From positions 62,001 to 126,000 of the forward strand of contig JAJGOT010000467.1 in the NCBI GenBank assembly GCA_022457155.1: a DNA stretch of 64,000 nt, written 5' to 3'. Shown here in pieces: positions 23,930 through 35,200 of this stretch. The stretch is from Cladopsammia gracilis. Its lineage: Eukaryota > Cnidaria > Anthozoa > Scleractinia > Dendrophylliidae. Numbering within the stretch: position 1 is the stretch's first letter; each line of letters opens with the position of its first letter. A program made the translations under genes and the position numbers. The notes beneath the pieces were generated by a model, which searched no databases, was not told where the DNA came from, and saw only the letters and a program-made list of their open reading frames with translations.

Positions 23930-24864
23930 ATGGACAGGGCAGATTTCCCTCGCTTTCCTTTTCAAAGTTTTGATCCTAGAATGAGCAGAATTCAGGCAAA
24001 ACGGCGATATGAAGCTGCGACTGTTGTTGGGCCTTACATGGGACTACTAACAGCCGACCGGGGAGAAGGAGAGGTCAACTATTATGGCTCGCAAATTTAC
24101 ATGAGCGATGAACCAGCGTCCGTGTCTAGCCCTTCCACTTCCACTGCCACAGCCACACAGAAGAAAAAGTCGTACGAAACGTTAACCAGAGAGGAGGAAA
24201 CGTACTTGGTGAATTTGTGGGTGGAGTATTACGACCGTCTAGAGAGTAAAGACTCCAGAAAGTACTGGGGCAACATTGTCCGTGAGCTAAATGAAAAGTT
24301 TGGTAACAACCGGACAGTAGACAAGTGCAAAAGAAAGATCAAGTACCTTGTCGAGAAGTACAAAGAAAAGAAGAACTACAATAGAAAGCAGTCCGGTGGA
24401 TCCCTGTGGATCCCTACGACGAGCTGGATACAGTTCTAGGAACGCGCGATGTTGTTACGTTCCAGCACGTTGCTCAGACAGGGTCTCCGTCAGCCGAGTC
24501 CAGCTCTTCTCCAACAACAGCCTCTAACCCACCCAGCTCCGCCGAAGAATCTCCTACTTCCAAAGAAAGAAACTCCACGCCCAAGCGAAAGGATGGAAAT
24601 GTGGCAGGAGATAGGGGCAAGCAGCTGAGACGAGAGCGCAAGAAAAGGCGCGCTCCCGCTGTGGAACAGCAAGAGCATGACGCTGAGGAAGAACAAGTTC
24701 ACGGCAAGCTGCTAAAGTCAGCCACCGAGCAGGGTGCACGAATAACTGGAGTGATCGAGAAAATTCAAGAGTCGCAAACGCAGCAAATGGAAATGATGAC
24801 CAAATTCATGGGGGCAATGATCGATATGATGAAGAACAGTACCACTGAAACTAATGGAAACTAG
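23930..24864 (+). pseudogene. Harbinger SANT/Myb-like DNA-binding protein, one frameshift
   Basis: The first frame (ATG 23930) has a low-complexity head, then a trihelix/SANT-like domain: LTREEETYLVNLWVEYYDRL, a conserved W (KYWGNIVRELNEKFG) and a basic helix (KCKRKIKYLVEKYKEKK), at about residues 84-152. The second frame picks up at about 24406 with YDELDTVLGTRDVVTF, then an S/P-rich, basic linker and a C-terminal helical stretch ending at 24862-24864. The break lies beside a local near-duplication of GGATCCCT (24398-24415). In Harbinger elements this protein binds the ends and helps bring the nuclease into the nucleus. Confidence 0.8.
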
Positions 24865-25317
24865 ACTTTTTACTGTTTATCATGTCTATAACCTTGTGTG
24901 ACATTATCTTTTTATGCATGTGAACTTTGAGAAACTAAAATCATTCCTGATTTTGTTTATACAAATAGGCAAGAAATGTTTATTGAAAATCATTATTAAT
25001 TCTCCAGTTTTCACAGTCAAAGTGCACTGTAATGATTAAATGGAACTCAAGTATGTTTTAAGAATCTCTCTGATGTTGTCCCCATCTCTAAGAATATCAT
25101 CATTGTCTCCATCATGATCATCGTTTCCATCGTCTTCTTCCCACTCATCTCCAAATAATATACACATGTTATGCAGAACTGCATACGCCAAAATGATCTT
25201 CGAAATAAGCTGAACTCTGGACTCCTCCACACCCATGAGGATTCTCCATCTACTTTTCAAAATCCCGAATGCGCACTCCACTTGTACTCTAGCGGACGAT
25301 AATTCTTCGTTAAACTG

Positions 25318-25575
25318 TGAAGGGACTACCGCTGGCCACTTTGTGAGAACTTGTTAGGACCGCTGACCAGTTTTAGTCGGCCATGTTGTCTCGTGCACTC
25401 GAACGCTTTCATATGGACAAAAAACTTGCAAATTGAACTTATTATCGTAAGTCCATTACCGTGTGTTTCGTTTAGCTTTATTGTTCTTGTCATTTAGCGT
25501 ATGTATATTGTGATTTATCCTGTAGATCTGTTTCATCGTTGTAATTAAACCAAGTCAATCGAGGAGTTCGCTTCA
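25318..25575 (+). repeat. 5' LTR
   Basis: Begins TGAAGGGACTACC and ends GTTCGCTTCA. Identical to the 3' LTR except at 25422. A TATA-like TGTATATTG lies at 25502-25510. Confidence 0.95.
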
Positions 25576-25585
25576 TGAAACAGAT
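25502..25585 (+). promoter_or_regulatory. LTR TATA-like box, inferred start site and possible self-priming site
   Basis: A TATA-like motif at 25502-25510 lies about 20 bp before ATCTGTTTCAT (25526-25536). That 11-mer is the exact reverse complement of ATGAAACAGAT (25575-25585), which includes the first ten bases after the LTR, where the primer-binding site must be. No TGG-starting tRNA-complementary site is present there. The arrangement is that of Tf1-type elements, whose transcript 5' end folds back as primer. Start site and mechanism are inferred. Confidence 0.55.
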
Positions 25586-25597
25586 GATAATACAATC

Positions 25598-27352
25598 ATG
25601 GTAGTCGTCGAATGCTCCGTGCCTGACTGCACATTCGCAACAGAGGATGTCTCTGAGGCTCTGGCAATTGCCCTCATCACAAATCACGCCCTATCCCACC
25701 GCGTCCCGACGCCTACAGCACCCCCAGCACCCACAGCAACCAGCGGCCCGAAACTAGAGCGGCCCAAAGTCAACATCGGAGTCACGATAGAAGAGTGGAA
25801 TGTCTTCACGAGAAGCTGGGAGGTTTTCAAATCAGGCTCAGGCATCAACAATGCTTCGGCGCCCGCTCAGCTCTTCCAGTGCGCGGGACCTGAACTTGGG
25901 GACAGCCTTCTTAAAGCCAATCCAAATGCCGCTTCTGAGAACCTGACCGAACTGCTGGCCGCCATGCGCTCCTTAGCGATAATCCCAGTCGCCACTTGCG
26001 TGCTGCGTACAGAGCTTCTCCAGTTGCGGCAAGAACGTGATGAGCCATTCCGAACCTTCACAGCTAAAGTACGGGGAAAGGCGGAAACTTGCTCCTATAC
26101 TACTTCGTGCACCTGCGGCGCTTCGGTCGACTACACCGACCACGTCATCCGTGACGTCATCCTAAATGGCCTTTACGACTCTGACATCAGAAGAGAAGTG
26201 CTGGGCATAGCGGGCATACTAGAGAAACCAGTAAACGAGGTCATCGCATTGGTAGAAACTAAAGAGATGGCACGTAATGCCCTCCCTTCCCCCTCGCTCT
26301 CAGCTGTCTCCTCCTTCGTGAAGCAAAAGACATCACCACCGAACCACGCCCCCACTCCTTCTCAAGCGGATCGGGCAAAGGAAGCAACATGCCCCGGCTG
26401 TCACATCACCTTTAAGATCTTCACGGAAGGAGCCCGTGGTTGGAACGAGAAACCCCACCAAATGTGCATCGATTGCTACAGGGCCAATCGCCGTAAGAAA
26501 CGCCACCAGCGCCAACCTCCGCAGCGCCCGCCCCAGGCCCCAGGGGTCCACGCCACAGAAACTAACCCAATTTCACAGATAGCAGCATTCCAAACCAAGA
26601 GTGTAGGACCCTCCCGAAGACGTCGCCACACGCTAAAGACGACCACACACGCCACTGTCACCAAACCATTCGCAGCGCGATTAGATCACCATATCTTCTC
26701 CAAGGGGGAGTGGAAAAGGGCTCGCTTAAGAGATCATCCCAGGCTCCCGATCACCATATCCCTCTCCCGGCCAGGCCGGACCGACAGTGGCACCTCCAAC
26801 ACCTCGTCAGACATCCACGCTGAAGTATCCGCAATAGCCGACACTGGCGCCCAATCAGACTTGTGGTCGTTATCCGACTTCATAGCCTGCGGATTCTCTC
26901 GCGACCAACTCCACCCTATAAGCCTCAGCCTATCAGCAGCTAACCGCTCGCCCATATCGATAGAAGGAGCGTTTTTCGCACGACTCGCTACACAGTCCAG
27001 CAGCGGGGACATTACAGCATGCCACTCCATGGTCTATGTGAGCAGCTCTGTCAAGGACATGTACCTGTCTTACGACTCGCTACTAAACCTTGGTCTACTA
27101 CCGCGCACGTTCCCATCCCTTGACAACTCTACTAGCACCCAATCTGAAAGAGATACCTCCGACAAGCAGCAGCACGCGCCCTGCGTCTCACCCGAAATCA
27201 ATGCTATGAGGGCCCTCAATGACAGCTGCCCGGAACCCACGACCACGCAAAACGCTACATGCTCGTGTCCACAGCGCGGAGCAGCACCGCCACGCCCCCC
27301 CGAGCTGCCGTTCCCCTGTACGCCAGAGAACAATGCAAACATGAAAGCCTAG
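25598..27352 (+). pseudogene. Gag-protease reading frame, ending at an in-frame TAG
   Basis: An ATG 22 bp after the LTR opens a 584-codon frame. The gag part includes a CxxC-x24-CxxC pair (CPGCHITF...CIDC, about residues 263-293) in place of the usual CCHC knuckle, and basic stretches after it. The aspartic protease follows, with the active-site triplet D-T-G at residues 415-417 (IADTGAQSD). A TAG stops the frame at 27350-27352, yet the same frame continues into reverse transcriptase without another stop. A mutated tryptophan codon is the simplest reading. Regulated stop read-through is a less likely alternative. Confidence 0.85.
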
Positions 27353-29329
27353 CTTCTCGACAGATATGCCTCATCCACTTTCAACACTTGCCCTCATCGA
27401 GCGCTACCAAGTATGGAGGGACCACCCATAGAGATACATGTTGACCCCGCAGCCACACCTAAGGCCTGCCATACACCGGCCAACATACCCCTCCACTGGC
27501 AGCAACGGGTGTACGATGACCTCCTCCGCGACGAAGCTCTTGGCGTCATCGAGCGTGTGCCTTACGGCGAACCCGTTACGTGGTGTCACAGGATGGTCAT
27601 CACACGAAAGCACGACGGCTCGCCACGCCGCACTGTAGACATCTCGCCACTGAACAAATTTTGCCAACGTGAGACCTTTGCCATGGAGTCGCCCTTCCAA
27701 CTCGCCCGTCGCATCCCCAAGGACACTTGGAAGACCGTGACAGATGCCTGGAACGGTTATCACAGCGTTCCTCTGCGTGTTTCCGACCGCCACTTGACCA
27801 CCTTCATCACACCATTTGGCCGCTGGCGCTACACACGGGCACCTCAAGGCTTCCTGTCCTCGGGGGACGGATACAATCGCTGTTTTGATGCTGTCCTTGC
27901 TGAGTTTGAGCGCAAGGAACGATGCGTCGATGACACAGTCCATTTCGACACAGACCTGGAACAACACTGGTGGAGGACCATCGACTTCCTTACCCGCGTC
28001 GGCCATGCAGGGATAGTGCTCAACCCTGACAAGTTCCAGTTTGCAGAGCGAAGTGTCGACTTCGCTGGGTTTAGAGTGTCTGATAGCACCATAGAACCAC
28101 TCCCAAAGTACCTAGATGCCATAAAAGACTTCCCCTCTCCTACCAGTACCACAGACATCAGGAGTTGGTTTGGACTAGTCAACCAGGTTTCCAACTACGC
28201 CCAGCTACGTGACTCAATGGCTCCCTTCAAGCCGTTTCTCAGCCCCCGCTGTAAATTCTCCTGGTCCCCCGAGCTTGAGGCAGCGTTTCAGGCTTCCAAG
28301 GCAGCAATCATTGCAGCTATCCGCCAGGGAGTAGAAATCTTCGACATACAAAGGCGCACGTGCCTTCGCCCTGACTGGTCCAAGCGTGGAATCGGCTACT
28401 TCCTCCTTCAGCAACACTGCAATTGCCCCTCCGGCGTCCCAGACTGCTGCCCCGAGGGATGGAGAATCACACTGGCTGGCTCCCGCTTCTTGCACTCCGC
28501 TGAACAGCGCTACGCAGCTATTGAAGGAGAAGCCCTCGCCGTTGCCTGGGGTTTAGAGCAGACACGATACTTCACACAAGGTTGCGACAACCTCGTGATA
28601 GTCACCGACCACAAACCACTTGTCAAGATCTTCGGTGACCGCACTTTGGATGAAATAACCAACTCGCGCCTGTTTCGCCTTAAACAGCGCACTCTCCCAT
28701 GGCGCTTCGAGATCAGGCATCTACCCGGCAAGAGTAACCACGCCGCCGATGCTGCCTCAAGACACCCTTCCCCATCCTACACAGACAACACTGTCTCTCT
28801 TGGATCACCCAGCTTTCCCGACATCGCAGAGTCTGCATTGATAAACACTATCCGAAACGACACCCAAGAGCTTGGCGCCATCCCCTGGTCCCTCCTTGCA
28901 ACCGAGACAGCTGCAGACGCCTCCCTGGGGCCTCTCCTAACCTCGATCGAGCAAGGAAAACCGATTTCGGTTGATGACCCTACCCTGACAAGCCTTCGGC
29001 CCATCTTCGAGTCTCTGTACGCAGAGGAGGGCGTACTTCTTTACCAGGACCGTGTCGTAGTCCCCCCGTCCCTACGGCCCCGAGTCCTTCAGAGTTTACA
29101 CGCAGCCCATCAAGGAACCTCTTCAATGGAACAGCGAGCCCGCGCCATCGTCTACTGGCCGGGGATGTCAAAGGACATCCGCGACACCCGGGAGGGCTGC
29201 GCAGACTGCAACAGAAACGCACCCTCACAGGCTGCCAACCCCCTCTGCCATCAACTCCACCGTTATCTCCATTTGAATCTGTCTTCGCTGACTTCTTCGA
29301 CTTCAGAGGCTGCCATTACCTGGTCGTAG
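27353..29329 (+). pseudogene. Reverse transcriptase, RNase H and integrase zinc-binding region
   Basis: In frame with gag-protease after the stop. The first ATG is at 27413, but homology-like sequence (FNTCPH) precedes it. Reverse transcriptase motifs are visible: TVDISPLNKF, FITPFGRWRYTRAPQGF and the catalytic RCVDDTVHFD (CVDD at 27923-27934, replacing the common YxDD). RNase H follows (RPDWSKRGIGYFLLQQ, HSAEQRYAAIEGEALAVAW, VTDHKPL), then an integrase HHCC finger (LHAAHQG...CADC). The frame is lost in a C-rich run near 29235-29245, after which the remaining residues are out of frame. Confidence 0.9.
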
Positions 29330-30437
29330 GTGACCGCCTTTCTGGCTGGGTGGAAGTCTTAAGTTCACCAGCTGGGACCACCCTCGCAGGTTCAACCGGC
29401 CTGATTAGCCATCTCCGTACCTTCTTTGCCACCTTCGGCGTCCCGGAGGAGATATCAAGCGACGGCGGCCCAGAGTTCACCGCTAAAGGCACTCAGGACT
29501 TCCTACGCCTCTGGGGTGTAAGGCATCGCGTGTCCTCCGTCAGCTTCCCCCAGTCTAATGGCAGAGCAGAAGTCGCAGTGAAAACTGCCAAGCGCCTCCT
29601 GATGTCCAATACAGGCCCGACAGGCAGCCTCGACCATGATCGTTTCTTGCGTGCCATGTTACAGCTACGCAACACCCCAGACCCAGACTGCAACCTGTCA
29701 CCCGCGCAAATCATATTCGGACGCCCCCTAAGGGACTCCCTCTCATTCGTCAACCGCCTCGAGAAGTTCTCCAACCCGCACATCAGACCCCTTTGGCGTC
29801 AAGCATGGGAGGCAAAGGAGGAAGCCCTTCGCACACGCATCACTCGCACAACAGAGTCTCTGAAAGCCCACTCACGCCCCCTCCGCCCTCTGTCCCTTGG
29901 CGAGAGAGTCTTCTTACAGAATCAACAAGGCCCGAACCCCACCAAATGGGACCGGTCAGGGGTAGTGGTGGAATCGGCCGGCCACGACCAATACCGTGTC
30001 AAGGTAGACGGCTCTGGGCGCATCACACTACGTAACCGCCGCTTCCTGCGAGCTTATACACAAGCCACGCCCTCTATCCGTCCACAACAGCCACCTGCCC
30101 ACCAGCCCCCAGCAGTGCTGACCGGTGCCCACGCCCACAGATCCCTGTGCCACCACAACCTACTGCCGAGTCCTCGCAAACCACCAAAGCTAAGCCTAAT
30201 GCCCCAAACGCGGTCCTCGACCCAGCACCGATGTCGCCCCCAGCGAGACGGGCACAGGATGACAGCCCCGCTCCCGACACGCAGCCAAGGGACCTCCAGT
30301 TACCTGTAAGTGCTGATGAGGACACCTCCACGCCCATCACGCCACCTCAACCGCCGCCCGACCCAGTTACACGCCCTCGCCGCGTAACACGACCGCCCAA
30401 ACGGTACGAACCAGAAACAGGACAATGGGTCACTTGA
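29246..30437 (+). pseudogene. Integrase catalytic core and C-terminal region
   Basis: After a one-base frame change the integrase core is readable, with its three acidic residues: VVGDRLSGW, ISSDGGPEF and NGRAEVAVKTAK. A GPY/F-like tail (PTKWDRSGVVVE, YRVKVDGSGRITLRNRRFLR) follows. Another frame change between about 30060 and 30150 leads into a proline-rich tail ending RPPKRYEPETGQWVT at a stop at 30435-30437. I see no chromodomain and no env. Confidence 0.88.
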
Positions 30438-30480
30438 GTCCTACAACCTACGCTTTAAGTCGTACCGCTCCCGGTTCTCG

Positions 30481-30492
30481 GACTGGGGGGGA
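30481..30492 (+). promoter_or_regulatory. Polypurine tract
   Basis: A GGGGGGGA run directly before the 3' LTR, the normal place for plus-strand priming in LTR elements. Confidence 0.7.
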
Positions 30493-30750
30493 TGAAGGGA
30501 CTACCGCTGGCCACTTTGTGAGAACTTGTTAGGACCGCTGACCAGTTTTAGTCGGCCATGTTGTCTCGTGCACTCGAACGCTTTCATATGGACAAATAAC
30601 TTGCAAATTGAACTTATTATCGTAAGTCCATTACCGTGTGTTTCGTTTAGCTTTATTGTTCTTGTCATTTAGCGTATGTATATTGTGATTTATCCTGTAG
30701 ATCTGTTTCATCGTTGTAATTAAACCAAGTCAATCGAGGAGTTCGCTTCA
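30493..30750 (+). repeat. 3' LTR
   Basis: 258 bp, starting TGAAGGGACTACC and ending GTTCGCTTCA. One substitution from the 5' LTR (30597). Confidence 0.95.
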
Positions 30751-31959
30751 AACTGGATCTCTTCCAGATCTCTTGTACCTTCGGGAAAGGGTTCTGCAGC
30801 CACGGTGAAAGAGGATAGGCACTATCGCCCACTAAATATGGCTGAATTTCGCTTTCATCGATTATATGAATTGGACCAGCAGCAAGAATGTCTCCATGTT
30901 CTGCTTTCTCATAAATCATACTATTTCTGAGAACTCGAGCATCGTGCATACTTCCCGGGAATCCAGCCGCAACATCCATAAAAAGCCTTTTCCCATTGAC
31001 AACAGCTTGCACGACAACATCGTGTTGTTGGTAGCGGCTAAAATAATCAACTGCACTATCCTTTGGTGCTTTGATTTTTATATGAGTACCGTCAATTGCG
31101 CCAGCTATATTTGGAAGGTTTGAAAGGGTCGCGAATGTTGCTATTGAAGCTGCTGTTTCTTCCACTGATGCAGGAAACTTAATATACTCGTTTCTTAGTT
31201 CATACAGCCCATCTACGACGTCCATAAATGCTTCAATAGCCGTTGTTTTTCCAACATTCATAGCGACACCAGCATTTTTGAATGATCCTCCGTGCGCTAA
31301 ACGATAAATTCCAATTGCGAGAACTTTTTCTGGTGTCACACAATTCCTAAATCGTGTATCCTCCCTTTGAAGGTTAGCGCGTAGAATTCTCAATAACCGA
31401 TCAAATGTACTTCGCTTCATTCTCATCTGACGATAAAAAAAGTTCTCAGGTATGATTCTGCGGTTAAAATGTATTTCAAACCAAGATTCTGCCGGTCGAG
31501 GAAGCACCCAGTATGGACGAAATCGACGGCCACGTCTTCTAGGATTTGTCTGCTGCAAAAGGACCTCCATTTCAAGAAGCTGCATTCGCCAGTCGCAGAG
31601 GAATACAAGCAGTAGCAGCAGCTGTTGTTGAGCGATATTTTGCAGTGCAAGCCAGCAAACCGCGATGATTACAATAATGTTTCTTGGAAGAACCATCTCT
31701 TTCACATAATTTTTGTCCTTTGCAAAATGTTGTGACATCTGATATTTATCCGCGCTAAAACTGGCGTGCATGGCTGAAATGAATAACTACAGAACAAACA
31801 ATTTGATTGACGTTTCTAGTTGTAAAAATACATTTTTGTCATGTTTTTATTTCTCAGTGCGACCACCGGATCAACGCCAAAAATTTGTTAAAGCAAAAAT
31901 TTCCTAATAATTTGGTTGAGCCTACAAATTTTTTTCCGCCTAGTGCGACCGGGCCCTAA

Positions 31960-32235
31960 ACCTCATTTACTACACACGCCTACTCCAATCTCACAACACT
32001 TCAACCAGCCAGGCCACTCACTCAATGATATCAAACTCATTCCCATCAAGCTTATAAAAAACATAAGAGACTCTGTCAGAAAGGCGCGTGAAGCTCATCT
32101 CATCGATAAAGCAAAAACACTAGAACCTTCGGGTATTAATAAACGCGATGAACTGCACTAATTATGTTATCTGGCAAAAAAGAAAACAGAGACAGAAGCA
32201 AATAAAATAAAAAGTGAAATATAAAAGTGCACATA
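31960..32235 (+). pseudogene. Penelope-like GIY-YIG C-terminus, fragment
   Basis: The frame from about 31970 reads ISQHFNQPGHSLNDIKLIPI, then RKAREAHLIDKAKTLEPSG and INKRDELH with a stop at 32159-32161. The layout is the same as the C-terminus at 18600-18786. Only this tail survives. It begins where the Harbinger element ends, so the Harbinger jumped into or next to an already rearranged Penelope copy. Confidence 0.7.
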
Positions 32236-35200
32236 ACTTCGACATTTTTTTTTTACAGCTTTTAAGTGAGGTGTTTTTGTAATGAAAGGATAAATAAACT
32301 TAAAGGGGCATTGTCACGCAGATTTTGCTGTCTTTTGGTCAAAATACACCAAATAGTTGACAAAATGCAAAGTGTGAAATTTCTGACAGCCGCTTTATTA
32401 CGGCTGTAAAGCAAAAACTCCTTTAATTTCCTAACTCGATCAATTGTTGTTATTTGGTCAGATATTATTTCATGCTTACCATTTTTCTTGGCGAAAATTC
32501 TTTCTTTCAAAGAACGCAAAATAACTAGAAACGGTTGTCGGGCGTCTGTGTACAGAAAGCGTGGATCCCATCGTCGACTAAATATTTTTTCCTTGTCGCC
32601 AACACGGAAATTCTTTCCAAAGCCGAGGCGCTTCTACCGTGCACAGCCGCAACTGGTCTTTTCCCACCCTCGTGTACCTTCAAGACTCAACAAACATTAT
32701 CATTGGCTGGCAGACAAGTTGTTTTTGTTAGATAATAGCGTCAAAATACGAACGAAAGACTTTAAATCGGTCACGTGGTTTCGGTTTCCGTGGCAGCAAT
32801 GCAAGTGCACGCGCGCTCCTCGCGAATACTGTAGAAAACAATATAAATGAAATTTTCTGTATTGACACCCCTCGGAAAATTTTAGCGTCACTTTCGGTTA
32901 TTACCATATAATTACAATTATATGTCCGTCTGGAATGTATACCAATATTAACTGACCTCTTTTCGTTGTAAAATAATAACTTTATATATGCGACAAAGAA
33001 AAATTGAACTTTGTGGAAGGGAACCCGACTGAATTAATAAAACCATGCATTTCAGCCGCATTATCGTTGGTCGAGGAGGGATTAAATAAACCGCGAACAA
33101 CCTGTAGCGGGTACGCTGAAAGCTCAACACCTGTCCACTTTGCTATTAGCATTTTCATTAGCAAATGACCCACTTGAGAGGAGATGTTTATTCATTTAAG
33201 GCTGCCTGCACACCTTATGGTTCGAGTAGATTTCTTTGTCTTCTCGCGCTAGGCGGACGTTTTGAAATTCAAGGCGCCGCAGTCTCGTTGAAAAGGATGT
33301 ACCTTATGCCGGAGCAGAGCAAACACAGTTATGGGCGGTTGGCTTTCTGTCCATCAAAAAAATCGATTCGATCTGCTGAAGAAAGACGAATTTCTGTCTG
33401 GGTATGTACATATGTGTTTGTAATGTTCGAGTTGGTGAAGTGTTAGCTGATACATAAATAAATTTTGTGCGTTATGGTATGACATTTAATTGGCGTCTTT
33501 CGATTATCTTGTTGGCTGCCTCGCTTTCGAATTAAAGATTCTCGTTTAAAACTGTACATATATGCAATTCGCCTGTATTTTTTAGCGGCAAAAGGGCATT
33601 TTTTATTTTAAAAATTTTAATATCGGTGACATATGAGGCTTTCATTCAACGATTACACTTGTCTCGGAAGATAACTTTCTATTCAAATCGATGGGCAATT
33701 CTTGATAAAAGTAGAATTTTGAAAAGATGTAAATTAAAAGATAAAACTCAAAGGTGATGGAAGAAAAATGTAAAGACCCCGGTATCAATTAAAGTTCGCT
33801 GACAAACTGTTTTATTTCTGTTGTGCTTTACGTATCACAAACAATAGATATTGAATATTCGAATTCAAAAGTAATGTTTTTTTTTTGGTTTATTTTGCTT
33901 TTTTTTTCGATTTTGTCTTGAGAACTTCTGTAAATTTAAAATTCATAATCGAGATGTTAAAGGAAAGTGATTCAGTATAAAATGTCCTACTAGCTTGGGA
34001 ACAATGAAAATGAAAACACGCTTTTGCTTTAATGCACTTTTTACAGCTTGTCAGACTCAAGTATGTGACAGATATTCGACTGGCCGGTACATGTGGCTTC
34101 AAACCGGTACAATATGGGGAAATGTGGGCCTTTGCGGTTTTAACAGTGTCTCTAAAGCCATACATTAAATCATTTGTTGACCAACTACCTGCTCGGTTAA
34201 AGTGGGTTAATTTCAGACTAGGTACCATATTTTTAAAATTTTATTTATTTTGGACGGTTTTGTAAGCGCTTGCTAATGATCGGTCCACAAATGAGCCGTA
34301 TGTAAATGACACATATGCACAATGTTCCACCTTGACTTAAAAATACCTTTACTGTATTTTATTCATCGTGTGCGTTGGTAAGCCATTATGATAATTCTTT
34401 TCGTTTAAAAGTCTCTTTTGCGGTGCTAAACCAAAACACGACAAACACACACTAAATGTTTTATTTCCCGTCTTTGTTTTCGCACAATCCCATCAGGTTT
34501 ATCGGAAGCTGCCGTTTAGAATTATATTAACACTCCCGTTGAGTTGAATTAGCTATATTGATTTTTCTGTTTTTAAGAAAAAACTCATTTACAGACAAGC
34601 TATTTGATATCATTTGTTTGTTTGTTCTTGTTCACTCTTACGCTATCTTCAAAGCAGAAAAAGGTGGCTGCTATAGAAACCAAAGTACAGCTTTTGAGAA
34701 ATTACAGTAATTTTAATGATTTTGCGCGCAAGGAGGAAAAAAGGCGCATACTGAACACTTCACGCAAAGAAAACATTTTTAAAGAAAATCTTTAGTTTTT
34801 CCCCTTCTTCATTTCTTTTTCTTTCGTTTTTTCTTCTTTTCTATCTTTTTGGAACGACTCATGTTCATTGCGTGTGAGCAGTAGTTCGAAAAGCGCAATT
34901 GCTATGGAACCTGAGAAATTTCTTTGTTCGTTCGATGTTTTTGTTAGCATTTTTCGGCCCTGACCGTGCTTTTTAACCTTGTTCGAGCAACTAGCGAATA
35001 AAAATGTTTATTCAGTTATGGCGTGTGATCAAAAAACAAAAGATGTCCCCAGTTTAGCTCCTTTGTTATCGCCATTGGAGTCTGCAAGGTTTTATAACCG
35101 GTCCCTCGATCGACTAACTATAGACGCAGTTACACGTTTCAACTTTTACCCAGGTAAATTTGAAAAAACGATAGCCACGGCACGGTTAAACATGCAGCGC

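Larger units (their letters stand above)
25318..30750 (+). mobile_element. Gypsy-type LTR retrotransposon, complete with LTRs
   Basis: Two 258-bp LTRs (TG..CA ends) bound a 4.9 kb interior with gag, protease, reverse transcriptase, RNase H and integrase in Ty3/Gypsy order. A 5-bp AACTG duplication sits at 25313-25317 and 30751-30755. The LTRs differ at one base only (25422 A versus 30597 T), so insertion is recent. The interior is nevertheless damaged by one in-frame stop and two frameshifts. No env gene is seen, and coding is clearly more GC-rich than the surroundings. It lies opposite to the nuclease gene it disrupts. Confidence 0.93.
25036..31771 (-). pseudogene. Harbinger DDE nuclease (HARBI1-like), split by an LTR retrotransposon
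   Basis: The gene starts at 31771 (ATG on the minus strand), runs to the retrotransposon edge at 30751, and resumes at 25317 down to the stop at 25036. The first part has the helix-turn-helix-like region and DDE_4 motifs: AGAIDGTHIKIKAP (first D, residue 227) and LVGDSAYPL (second D, residue 316). The third acidic residue (VECAFGILKSRWR) is in the far part, beyond the insertion. Independently of the insertion, one base appears lost near 30790, because the EEIQFNEELSSARV stretch is in another frame from the WLQNPFP before it. Where the upstream ORF runs into the LTR, the extra C-terminal residues are LTR sequence. Confidence 0.88.
23603..31956 (-). mobile_element. PIF-Harbinger DNA transposon carrying a nested LTR retrotransposon
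   Basis: The terminal inverted repeats begin GGGCCCGGTCGCAC. A 3-bp TAA duplication lies at 23600-23602 and 31957-31959, the hallmark of PIF-Harbinger. Without the nested retrotransposon (25318-30750) and its duplicated AACTG, the element is about 2.9 kb. That is the usual size for two genes: a SANT/Myb-like protein (plus strand, left) and a DDE nuclease (minus strand, right). Both genes now carry frameshifts and the nuclease is interrupted, so it cannot move on its own, though the ends look intact. Confidence 0.92.

Noticed and set aside
24490..24739. Antisense frames over the SANT/Myb-like gene
   Set aside because: They are shadows of the sense coding sequence without start context or domains.
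26333..30340. Many antisense frames over the retrotransposon
   Set aside because: GC-rich sense coding leaves few antisense stops. No domain was seen in them.
30665..30750. Extra C-terminal residues on the antisense nuclease frame
   Set aside because: These codons are LTR sequence read antisense. The same residues appear at the other LTR (25490-25575).
25318..30750. Endogenous retrovirus
   Set aside because: No envelope-like frame lies between integrase and the 3' LTR, and the gene order and size fit an ordinary Gypsy-type retrotransposon.
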